Source of the DNA: an uncultured Eggerthella sp. | GTDB taxonomy: Bacteria > Actinomycetota > Coriobacteriia > Coriobacteriales > Eggerthellaceae | Reading direction: 5' to 3' | Length of the DNA: 49,396 bases | NCBI GenBank assembly: GCA_900542265.1 | Contig: UQML01000012.1 | Coordinates: 1 to 49,396, forward strand | In this document: in pieces, positions 42,652 to 49,366 of the stretch | Numbering within the stretch: the stretch's first letter is position 1 | Layout: each line of letters starts with the position of its first letter | Made by a program: the position numbers and the translations under genes | Notes under the pieces: model-generated | The model's input: the letters and a program-made list of their open reading frames with translations, nothing else | Told to the model about the DNA's origin: nothing | Databases searched by the model: none

Positions 42652-44556
42652 TTATTTCTCCTGTTTCTCGTCGTCGACTTCTTCGTAGTCGGCTTCAATG
42701 GTGTCATCTGCTGGTGTTGATTCAGCAGTAGTTGCTGCGTCACCTGCCTGAGCACCCTCAGTTGAGTAGACAATCTCAGCTAACTTATAGCCTGCTTGCT
42801 GCAATGCTTCCGTTGCGCTCTTAATTGCCTCAATATCAGTTCCCTCGAGCGCGGTGCGAGCCTGAGCAATGGCATCCTCAGTCTGCTGCTTTACCTCAGG
42901 GGTAACCTTATCAGCAACTTCACCTAACGTGGTCTCAGTAGCATTGATCAAAGAGTCGCAGTTATTGCGAGCCTCAACCTCTTGCTTGCGCAAGCTGTCC
43001 TCTTCAGCATGAGCCTCAGCATCACGAACCATGCGATCTACTTCATCATCAGTCAATGCGGTAGAACCAGAAATGGTGATCTGCTGCTGTTTACCCGTTC
43101 CCAAATCCTTTGCAGAAACATTAACAATACCGTTAGCGTCAATATCAAAGGTGACTTCAATTTGTGGCATGCCACGACGTGCTGCAGGAATGCCAGTCAA
43201 CTGGAACTTACCTAAGGTCTTGTTGCCAGCGGCCATCTCGCGCTCACCTTGAAGAACATGAATCTCAACAGAAGTCTGGTTATCAGCTGCTGTAGAGTAG
43301 ATCTCTGTCTTGCGGGTAGGAATGGTAGTGTTGCGCTCGATCATCTTGGTCATAACGCCACCCATGGTCTCAACACCCAAAGACAAAGGAGTTACGTCGA
43401 GCAACAAGATGCCCTCAACGTCGCCTGCTAATACGCCACCCTGAACAGCTGCACCCATTGCAACCACCTCGTCAGGATTTACTGACATGTTTGGCTTTTT
43501 GCCCGTGATCTTCTCTACCAACTCTTGTACTGCTGGCATACGGGTTGAACCACCAACAAGGATAACCTGATCGATATCACCATTTGAAAGACCAGCATCT
43601 TTCAAAGCCTGCTCAACAGGCAACTTACAACGATCAAGCAAGTCCTTGGTAATGCGCTCAAACTCTGCACGAGTCAAGGTGTAGTCCAAATGAAGAGGAC
43701 CAGCTGCACCGGCAGAAATGAAGGGGAGATTGATGTTGGTCTGAGTGGTGGAAGAAAGCTCCATCTTTGCTTTCTCAGCAGCTTCCTTCAAACGCTGCAT
43801 TGCCATCTTGTCCTGACGCAGATCAATACCATTGTCAGCCTTGAACTTATCAGCAATCCAATCGATAATACGCTGATCCCAGTCATCGCCACCTAAATGG
43901 TTATCACCTGCGGTAGAGTTAACCTCAAAAACGCCGTCACCGAGCTCGAGAACAGAAACGTCAAATGTACCGCCACCTAAGTCAAAGACCAAAACTTTCT
44001 CATCTTTATTAGTCTTATCAAGGCCATAAGCAAGAGCTGCCGCAGTTGGCTCGTTGATAATACGCAAAACATCCAAACCAGCAATCTTGCCTGCATCCTT
44101 AGTTGCCTGACGCTGAGCATCATTGAAGTATGCAGGAACCGTAATAACTGCTTGCGTGATTGGCTCACCAACACGCTTCTCAGCATCTGCCTTTAACTTC
44201 TGCAATACCATTGCAGAAATCTCTTCAGGCATGTAGTCGCGCTCATCAATAGCAACAACAGCACGACCACCATTACCATTCTTTACGTTGTAAGAAACGG
44301 TTTTTTGCTCTTCAGCGGTTTCGTTGTAAGAACGACCAATGAAGCGCTTTACTGATGCAACGGTGTTCTCAGGATTGGTAACAGCCTTATTCTTTGCGGC
44401 TTTACCTACGGTACGCTCATTGTCTTTTGCAAAACCAACAACAGAAGGAGTAGTGCGATCGCCCTCTGCGTTGACAAGAATTTCTGGCTCTGCACCTTCC
44501 ATAACTGCTACTGCTGAGTTAGTAGTGCCCAAGTCAATTCCGATAATCTTTGGCAT
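42652..44556 (-). CDS. dnaK: Hsp70 chaperone DnaK
   Basis: A 634-residue ATP-dependent chaperone. The nucleotide-binding domain opens with IIGIDLGTTNSAVAVMEG, then FDLGGGTFDVSVLELGDG and VGGSTRMPAVQELV. The substrate domain begins around 380 (TPLSLGVETMGG), and the acidic C-terminus ends EEVDDEKQEK. I start at ATG 44556 (MPKIIGID), which is preceded by AAAGGAAG; the frame is open six codons further (MKGSKQ), but those codons contain the ribosome site. It heads the dnaK-grpE-dnaJ-hspR-clpB operon. Confidence 0.97.
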   Translation of the reverse strand: MPKIIGIDLGTTNSAVAVMEGAEPEILVNAEGDRTTPSVVGFAKDNERTVGKAAKNKAVTNPENTVASVKRFIGRSYNETAEEQKTVSYNVKNGNGGRAVVAIDERDYMPEEISAMVLQKLKADAEKRVGEPITQAVITVPAYFNDAQRQATKDAGKIAGLDVLRIINEPTAAALAYGLDKTNKDEKVLVFDLGGGTFDVSVLELGDGVFEVNSTAGDNHLGGDDWDQRIIDWIADKFKADNGIDLRQDKMAMQRLKEAAEKAKMELSSTTQTNINLPFISAGAAGPLHLDYTLTRAEFERITKDLLDRCKLPVEQALKDAGLSNGDIDQVILVGGSTRMPAVQELVEKITGKKPNMSVNPDEVVAMGAAVQGGVLAGDVEGILLLDVTPLSLGVETMGGVMTKMIERNTTIPTRKTEIYSTAADNQTSVEIHVLQGEREMAAGNKTLGKFQLTGIPAARRGMPQIEVTFDIDANGIVNVSAKDLGTGKQQQITISGSTALTDDEVDRMVRDAEAHAEEDSLRKQEVEARNNCDSLINATETTLGEVADKVTPEVKQQTEDAIAQARTALEGTDIEAIKSATEALQQAGYKLAEIVYSTEGAQAGDAATTAESTPADDTIEADYEEVDDEKQEK

Positions 44557-44588
44557 TTGTTTGCTTCCTTTCATTACAGCTTATTTAT

Positions 44589-44655
44589 GGAATGAATTCC
44601 GCATGCAAGAATCTGGTTTCCTCCGACCAACACCCTTGCAGGCGGATTCATTTCC
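44589..44655 (-). promoter_or_regulatory. 21-bp-arm hairpin in the dnaK leader
   Basis: The arms at 44589-44609 and 44635-44655 pair over about 19 of 21 positions: CTTGCA/TGCAAG, GCGG/CCGC, ATTCATT/AATGAAT and CC/GG with small bulges. A small inner TGGT/ACCA stem caps it, and the loop contains GGAGGAA. It ends about 20 nt upstream of the ribosome site in a roughly 170-nt leader. It could be a temperature- or factor-responsive control element (inferred). Confidence 0.6.
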
Positions 44656-44731
44656 ACAAATCTATAGCTTGTTACAACCTGTATTGATACGTAATACGTC
44701 TTTTTGTAGCAGACCTATTACGACATCGACC

Positions 44732-44760
44732 ATACTATAATCTAAGTCTATCATTGTCAA
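44732..44760 (-). promoter_or_regulatory. dnaK operon promoter
   Basis: On the minus strand TTGACA (44755-44760), 17 bp, and TAGTAT (44732-44737) form a strong sigma-70-like promoter. Start of transcription should be near 44725, leaving a leader of about 170 nt. Confidence 0.75.
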
Positions 44761-44983
44761 GTTTCTTAAATTCAATTATGTAGGTATTGTGATGGCTTCA
44801 TTTTGAAGATCAGGAAGAGACTCCCAAACTGCGCCTGTTTGTTATGAGTCTATTTGAAAATCTTATATATAAGAGCATCAACAAACCCTTCATAAGAAAA
44901 GAATTTAATAAAAGACCGACAACCTTACTCTGATAGAATCGTTAGATAATTTAATTTTTTCCTCCCATAACAAAAGTCAATAG

Positions 44984-45012
44984 TTGCACATTGCAAAAAC
45001 GCTCGTTACAAT
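44984..45012 (+). promoter_or_regulatory. Promoter of a putative small RNA
   Basis: TTGCAC (44984-44989), exactly 17 bp, and TACAAT (45007-45012) form a good sigma-70 promoter on the plus strand, where no protein gene follows. Region 44775-44983 before it shows only a 14-bp palindrome (TCTTATATATAAGA, 44861-44874) and no gene. Confidence 0.65.
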
Positions 45013-45018
45013 GAATTT

Positions 45019-45122
45019 GTGCCATCGGTACATACACTAACCATTATCATGAGTATATTCGGGCTTTATACACGTGAATGATTAGTGCTCGTACTTTCTC
45101 AAGCGGTAGCACATTTCTTTTT
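45019..45122 (+). ncRNA. Putative structured small RNA
   Basis: A predicted transcript of about 105 nt from the promoter at 44984-45012. Nested complementary arms are visible: GTGC/GCAC (45019-45022 with 45109-45112), GTAC/GTAC (45028-45031 with 45091-45094), CACTAA/TTAGTG (45035-45040 with 45082-45087), CATT/AATG, and a TATA/TATA cap around a TTCGGGCTT loop. The outer stem is followed by ATTTCTTTTTTT, like an intrinsic terminator, and a second strong terminator follows at 45143-45166. Only a 10-codon ORF fits inside. It does not match tmRNA, SRP RNA or 6S RNA as far as I can judge. Confidence 0.5.
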
Positions 45123-45142
45123 TTAGCACCTCATACCATAAA

Positions 45143-45166
45143 AAAAGGCGGGTTACCCCGCCTTTT
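45143..45166. terminator. Bidirectional terminator for ferredoxin (and sRNA)
   Basis: AAAAGGCGGG, loop TTAC and CCCGCCTTTT form a 10-bp stem. On the minus strand it is followed by TTTTTTTATGG (the ferredoxin side) and on the plus strand by TTTTACTTTT. Confidence 0.85.
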
Positions 45167-45202
45167 ACTTTTGTATTGAGAGATGGTTACTACACTGTAA
45201 TG

Positions 45203-45391
45203 TTAGTCTTCAATAACCTCAGGAATTGCACCCATAGGACATTCTTCAACGCAGTCACCACAAGCGATGCATGCATCTTCGTTAACAACTTCTACAACAC
45301 CGTCAACTACTTCAAGAACACCTTGAGGGCAAGCGTCAACACAGATGCCGCATCCAATGCACTCATCTTCAACAATTACAGGATGTGCCAT
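45203..45391 (-). CDS. 2[4Fe-4S] ferredoxin
   Basis: A 62-residue clostridial-type ferredoxin. Two cluster motifs are complete: CIGCGICVDACP and CIACGDCVEECP, connected by a VVDGVVEVVNED hinge. It is a soluble low-potential electron carrier, and is the likely acceptor for the IOR enzyme at 20-23 kb and donor for HydA (inferred). AAAGAGG lies 9 bases before the ATG. It is a single gene with its own terminator. Confidence 0.93.
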   Translation of the reverse strand: MAHPVIVEDECIGCGICVDACPQGVLEVVDGVVEVVNEDACIACGDCVEECPMGAIPEVIED

Positions 45392-45582
45392 GGTAGGTAC
45401 CTCTTTCTATCTTCTTATAAAAGGGATTGCACACGCGTTTTGGCTTAATTTTCCTGTGCGAAAACTTACCAAACTCTGACGTGATTGCAAGCAATTTTTA
45501 TAATACGTGCCTTATAGGCCGCCCCGATGGTTGAATGATCTCAACAAACGCAGAATTAGATCAGCTAATTTATGCAAAATTA

Positions 45583-46605
45583 CTAACAAATACGCGGCAA
45601 TTGCTCTCCCACTAACATATCCATGATGCGCATTGAACCAAAGCTTGTACGAAGACTTACCCGTGGATCACGATCCTCAGGCTTTTGCCCCGCCTCGCCA
45701 ATAATGGCAGCATCAACACCATACTTAGTCGATTGCATAGCCTCAAGTGCTGCTTGTGCCTCATCTGCAGGCACCACACAAACCATTTTACCCTCATTGG
45801 CTACCTGATAAACATCGTAGCCAAGCATCTCGCAAGCACCACGCACGACATCTTTAACCGGGACAGCCTCCTCTTCAATGACAAAGTCAACGCCCGATTG
45901 ATCAGCCAACTCATGCAATGTTGAAGCGATACCGCCGCGCGTTGGATCTCTGAAGCAACGCGTATGAGGAGCTGCTGCAATTACCTCTTGAATAAGGTGA
46001 TTAAGCGGTGCGGCATCAGTTGCAATATCAGCAGCAAAGGAAAGCTCCTCGCGGCAGCTCATAATAGTAATACCATGATCACCCAATGTGCCGCTTACTA
46101 ATACTTTGTCGCCTGGCTTGCAATATGCACCGGATAGATCAACGCCAGGTGCAAGATAACCAATACCGGAAGTATTAATAAAGATACCGTCACCATGACC
46201 ACGATTAACTACTTTGGTGTCTCCGGTCACAATGCGCACTCCCGCCTCTTTGGCAACCTCTGCCATCGTAGCGCAGATGCGGCGCAAGTCCTCCATGGGA
46301 AATCCTTCTTCAAGCACAAAACCACACGAGAGAAATTGGGGGCGAGCACCAGAAGTAGCAACATCATTGACCGTTCCACAAATTGCCAAACGACCAATAT
46401 CGCCTCCTGGGAAGAAGTGAGGAGTAACCACAAAACTATCGGTTGAAAAAGCGATGCGTTCTCCCGGCGCTGGTGCAGGCAAGGTAGCCGCATCGTCACC
46501 TTTTAAAAGTTCATCTGTGCCATAAGCCTCAAAAAACACCTGATCGATGATTCGCTTCATCATGGTGCCTCCTGAGCCGTGACCCAGCAACACTGTTTCG
46601 TCCAT
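45583..46605 (-). CDS. hypE: [NiFe]-hydrogenase maturation factor HypE
   Basis: A 340-residue PurM-like enzyme. It dehydrates the carbamoyl group on its own C-terminal Cys to a thiocyanate that becomes the cyanide ligand of [NiFe] hydrogenases. The characteristic C-terminal PRIC end is intact, and LLGHGSGGTMMKRIID, GTVNDVATSGARP and FRDPTRGGIASTLHELA are present. HypF, HypC, HypD, HypA and HypB are not in this window. It starts 11 bp behind the nikR stop, with AAGGG in the gap. The [FeFe] system does not need HypE, so a [NiFe] enzyme must exist elsewhere or this gene has another role. Confidence 0.92.
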   Translation of the reverse strand: MDETVLLGHGSGGTMMKRIIDQVFFEAYGTDELLKGDDAATLPAPAPGERIAFSTDSFVVTPHFFPGGDIGRLAICGTVNDVATSGARPQFLSCGFVLEEGFPMEDLRRICATMAEVAKEAGVRIVTGDTKVVNRGHGDGIFINTSGIGYLAPGVDLSGAYCKPGDKVLVSGTLGDHGITIMSCREELSFAADIATDAAPLNHLIQEVIAAAPHTRCFRDPTRGGIASTLHELADQSGVDFVIEEEAVPVKDVVRGACEMLGYDVYQVANEGKMVCVVPADEAQAALEAMQSTKYGVDAAIIGEAGQKPEDRDPRVSLRTSFGSMRIMDMLVGEQLPRIC

Positions 46606-46616
46606 GGATATCCCTT

Positions 46617-47039
46617 CTAAATGTATGCGCCTGTTGTCGTCATAACGAGCTTGCCCGTTTTTACGCCTTTAGTGCCTAAGATCATATTGGCAACATCTTG
46701 GACGATACCAGTTTCACCTTTGAGAATAATAACTTCCATGCAGTTATCCTCATCGATATGAACATGAACGCTCATAATAACAAGGTCGAGATACTGGTGC
46801 TGAATATGGTGGAGTTTTTCCTGTAGGTCATTGGCATGATGATTGTAGACAATAGTAAGCGTACCCATCACCAAGCGGCCTGGTGTCGCACATTCTGCTT
46901 CCACGAGGGCATCGCGCACGAGATCACGAATGACCTCCGAGCGATTTTTGGCAAGACCGCGACGAGCCACCAAATGATCAAACTCCACGAGAAGACTTTC
47001 CGGCATAGCCACCGAAAAGCGCATTAAATCTTGTGCCAT
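46617..47039 (-). CDS. nikR: Nickel-responsive regulator NikR
   Basis: A 140-residue ribbon-helix-helix plus ACT-fold repressor that binds DNA when loaded with Ni(II). The N-terminal RHH has MRFSVAMPESLLVEFDHLVARRG and NRSEVIRDLVRDAL. The high-affinity nickel ligands of the family are present: H81, H92, H94 and C100 (VHVHIDEDNC). It is between a small helical protein (12 bp upstream) and hypE (11 bp downstream), so nickel probably controls hypE and its own operon. AAGGCG lies before the ATG. Confidence 0.92.
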   Translation of the reverse strand: MAQDLMRFSVAMPESLLVEFDHLVARRGLAKNRSEVIRDLVRDALVEAECATPGRLVMGTLTIVYNHHANDLQEKLHHIQHQYLDLVIMSVHVHIDEDNCMEVIILKGETGIVQDVANMILGTKGVKTGKLVMTTTGAYI

Positions 47040-47051
47040 AGTAGCTGCGCC

Positions 47052-47306
47052 TTAGACCAAATTAACCGTTACACCTGAAAGGTTTTGAGCATCTTTATCA
47101 AACGCATCCTGAGCATCAGTAAGTAACGCACGGGCATCGTCAAGCAACGTCTGAACCTCACGCAAGCAATGCGCAGTCTGCTCATAGGAATTATCATCTG
47201 CACTGTGATAGAGCTTGTGCGTCCAACGACGATTAAGGGCAATCTGGTCATCCATCTGCTCAAGCATCATTTTGAACTGCGTTGCATTTACGCCATTAGT
47301 ACACAT
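47052..47306 (-). CDS. 84-residue helical protein in the nikR-hypE operon
   Basis: Unrecognised. Apart from the N-terminal MCTNGVNATQ it is predicted to be nearly all helix, with two amphipathic segments (QFKMMLEQMDDQIALNRRW and HCLREVQTLLDDARALLTDAQDAF), and rich in Asp and Leu. AAGGAGG lies 7 bases before ATG 47306, a strong start signal; the frame runs open upstream for 48 codons, but without support. Its stop is 12 bp from nikR. The tight link with nickel genes suggests a metal or hydrogenase-related function, unproven. Confidence 0.72.
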   Translation of the reverse strand: MCTNGVNATQFKMMLEQMDDQIALNRRWTHKLYHSADDNSYEQTAHCLREVQTLLDDARALLTDAQDAFDKDAQNLSGVTVNLV

Positions 47307-47432
47307 AGGGCGCCTCCTTATTATTAGATAAGCTTTTTTCTCAGGAACGCTTGTCACTACTCCTCTTCCTACGTTTTTATACGGAGGCGATGGGACAGCC
47401 GCACACATGAGAGACACACTTGTTGTTGATAG

Positions 47433-47457
47433 GTACAGTATGGACACCAAATTGTAC
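47433..47457. promoter_or_regulatory. Candidate operator upstream of the nikR operon
   Basis: GTACA and TGTAC arms with 15 bp between lie in the divergent gap between the 84-residue gene and the gene at 47577. A second 13-bp inverted repeat (AGCCAATTTGGCT, 47465-47477) is next to it. Either could bind NikR, but neither matches a published NikR site closely. Confidence 0.3.
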
Positions 47458-47564
47458 TTATGCGAGCCAATTTGGCTAACGGTGTTAAAAAACTACAACT
47501 TTGTAGCACTGCCCTCCACTCCCCCCGCATCACATGCCACCAGCATGACAAGCAGGGGGTGCGC

Positions 47565-47579
47565 TACAATGAACGCATG
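47565..47579 (+). promoter_or_regulatory. Putative leaderless start
   Basis: TACAAT (47565-47570) is followed by GAACGC and ATG 47577. Transcription would start at or next to the A of the start codon, and there is no ribosome site. No good -35 hexamer is evident. Confidence 0.4.
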
Positions 47580-48158
47580 GCTCATTCACCCATAACATAT
47601 TCTGAAGACGCTCCGTTTACAGAGCAAGAAAGCGAAACCCACGCTGCACCCCGCGCTGCACCCCGCGCTGCACCCCGCGCTGCACAGACAAGCAATCCCT
47701 ACGAACGCGCACGAACACAAGCGCTCACGCCCTATGCTGCTTTTATGGACAATCCCCAACCAGGCGCATTGGTGGTCGTAGGTTCTTCACCTGAAGTCTT
47801 GGCGAATCCCACACTGCGTACTGCCTTGATTGCGTCTGCTGAGCGCTTCAGCTATACACAAGGCGACCTTGCATGGATTTCACGTGAAACACAAGAGAAA
47901 GACGCACCTGCCCACCTTGAAGACAAAGCACTCCTTCATGTTATTGAAACCCTTGACCCCATCGCCGTCATTATTTGTGATGAAGACAGTGCTTATGCCT
48001 GTGCCCGTGCTTATCGCGCACACCTTGATTTGGATAGTGCTACCACGCTTTTGATCCGCCCCTGTGCATGCTTTACCAATCTTGTGTTTCTTTTAGATAC
48101 ACCAGCAGGCAAACAACGCGCCTGGCATATACTCAAGGAAACGCTTGCCGCACTCTAG
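47577..48158 (+). CDS. Protein of unknown function with RAAP repeats
   Basis: A 193-residue cytosolic protein I do not recognise. Residues about 23-36 are a perfect RAAP tandem, from a 12-bp DNA repeat (GCTGCACCCCGC, three copies plus part) at 47642-47683. The remainder appears to be an alpha/beta fold: ALVVVGSSPEVL strand-turn, a central DPIAVIICDEDSAYACARAYRAH, and LLIRPCACFTNLVFLLDTPAGKQRAW at the end. The DNA frame is open upstream to 47460, but the region reads through repeats and inverted elements; ATG 47577 with TACAAT 6 bases upstream is the chosen start. It ends next to the galE promoter. Confidence 0.65.
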   Translation: MAHSPITYSEDAPFTEQESETHAAPRAAPRAAPRAAQTSNPYERARTQALTPYAAFMDNPQPGALVVVGSSPEVLANPTLRTALIASAERFSYTQGDLAWISRETQEKDAPAHLEDKALLHVIETLDPIAVIICDEDSAYACARAYRAHLDLDSATTLLIRPCACFTNLVFLLDTPAGKQRAWHILKETLAAL

Positions 48159-48161
48159 CGG

Positions 48162-48180
48162 TATAATCGCAAACGTTTGC
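48162..48180 (+). promoter_or_regulatory. galE promoter with LacI-type operator
   Basis: A consensus -10 TATAAT (48162-48167) is followed immediately by the perfect 12-bp palindrome GCAAACGTTTGC (48169-48180). This has the form of a LacI/GalR/CcpA-family operator (inverted GCAAA with central CG), covering the expected transcription start. No clear -35 was found. Repression of galE by a sugar-responsive LacI-family protein is predicted. Confidence 0.6.
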
Positions 48181-48225
48181 ACGATAGATAACCTTCGAAT
48201 CTTACAACTAAGAAAGGATGGCGGC

Positions 48226-49353
48226 ATGGCAAATAAATCCCTCGCAGCGCCACATTCTGATTTAACCATTCTCGTTACCGGCGGTGCTGGCTTTATTGGA
48301 AGTCACACGTGCGTAGAGTTGCTTGATAAGGGCTATAACGTTGTTATTGTGGATGATCTTTCTAACTCTTCTCCCGTTGCGGTTGGTCGAATTCGTGAGA
48401 TTACCGGTGTTATGGATGACCGTCTCGTCTTTGTCGAAGCAAATATACTTGATCGCGCGGCTCTTGAGGATATCTTTTCCACCTACCCCATCGATGCCAT
48501 TATCCACTTTGCTGGCTTTAAAGCGGTAGGCGAGTCAACCCAAAAACCACTCGAGTATTACTGGAATAATGTTGCCGGATCACTCGTACTGTTTGACGTT
48601 GCCCGCACGCATGAGGTGAAAAACATTATCTTTTCCTCATCCGCTACGGTGTATGGTGAGCCTGAAATGATCCCCATCACGGAAGCTTGCCCTAAACATG
48701 AAGCGACCAACCCGTATGGTGAAACCAAGTCCATGCTTGAGCGCATTTTGACCGATCTCTATAAAGCTGACGATGAGTATAACGTAGTGCTCCTGCGCTA
48801 TTTCAACCCCATCGGCGCGCACAAATCTGGTCGCATTGGTGAAGATCCTAAAGACATCCCCAACAATCTGCTTCCTTACGTTTCCCAGGTTGCGGTAGGC
48901 AAGCTTGCCTGCATTCAGGTCTTTGGTGACGACTACCCCACTCCTGATGGCACCGGTGTGCGCGACTACATTCATGTGGTTGATCTAGCACGCGGTCATG
49001 TCCAAGCACTCGAATACATGGGCGGCAAAGTTGGCACGGGTGAGCCTTTTGGCCTTGGATCTATTACAGGTGAACAAGCAGGCGATGGGACGCGCTCAGG
49101 TGTTGCAATCTTTAATCTAGGAACTGGCACAGGTTCAAGCGTTCTTGATGTAATTCATGCCTTTGAGAAAGCATGCGGCAAAGAGCTCCCCTACAAGATT
49201 TGCCCGCGCAGACCAGGCGACATTGCTACTAACTATGCATCCTGCGATAAAGCCAAAGCAGAGTTAAATTGGGTAGCTGAATACGACCTTGCACACATGT
49301 GCGAAGACGCGTGGCGTTGGCAATCAAACAATCCCAACGGGTACGAAGGTTAA
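48226..49353 (+). CDS. galE: UDP-glucose 4-epimerase
   Basis: An NAD-dependent short-chain reductase fold enzyme (375 residues) interconverting UDP-glucose and UDP-galactose for the Leloir pathway and glycan precursors. Visible parts are the Rossmann motif TGGAGFIGSH, the catalytic Ser in SSSATVYG, the YGETK (YxxxK) pair, and RYFNPIGAHKSGRIGEDP. Compared with the usual ~338 residues there is a Gly-rich insertion of about 25 residues near 270-300 (GGKVGTGEPFGLGSITGEQAGDGTR). ATG 48226 follows AGAAAGGATGG. The frame opens 27 codons further up, but those overlap the preceding gene and the operator. Confidence 0.94.
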   Translation: MANKSLAAPHSDLTILVTGGAGFIGSHTCVELLDKGYNVVIVDDLSNSSPVAVGRIREITGVMDDRLVFVEANILDRAALEDIFSTYPIDAIIHFAGFKAVGESTQKPLEYYWNNVAGSLVLFDVARTHEVKNIIFSSSATVYGEPEMIPITEACPKHEATNPYGETKSMLERILTDLYKADDEYNVVLLRYFNPIGAHKSGRIGEDPKDIPNNLLPYVSQVAVGKLACIQVFGDDYPTPDGTGVRDYIHVVDLARGHVQALEYMGGKVGTGEPFGLGSITGEQAGDGTRSGVAIFNLGTGTGSSVLDVIHAFEKACGKELPYKICPRRPGDIATNYASCDKAKAELNWVAEYDLAHMCEDAWRWQSNNPNGYEG

Positions 49354-49366
49354 AATCTGCCCGTAA

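Noticed and set aside
44720..44780. HAIR operator for HspR at the dnaK promoter
   Set aside because: CTTGACA-N7-ACTTAGA is present, but the two halves are not inverted repeats of each other, so it was not annotated.
44984..45170. Identification of the putative small RNA as SRP RNA, tmRNA or 6S RNA
   Set aside because: No GGAAGCAGCAGC-like SRP loop, no tRNA-like ends, and it is too short for 6S.
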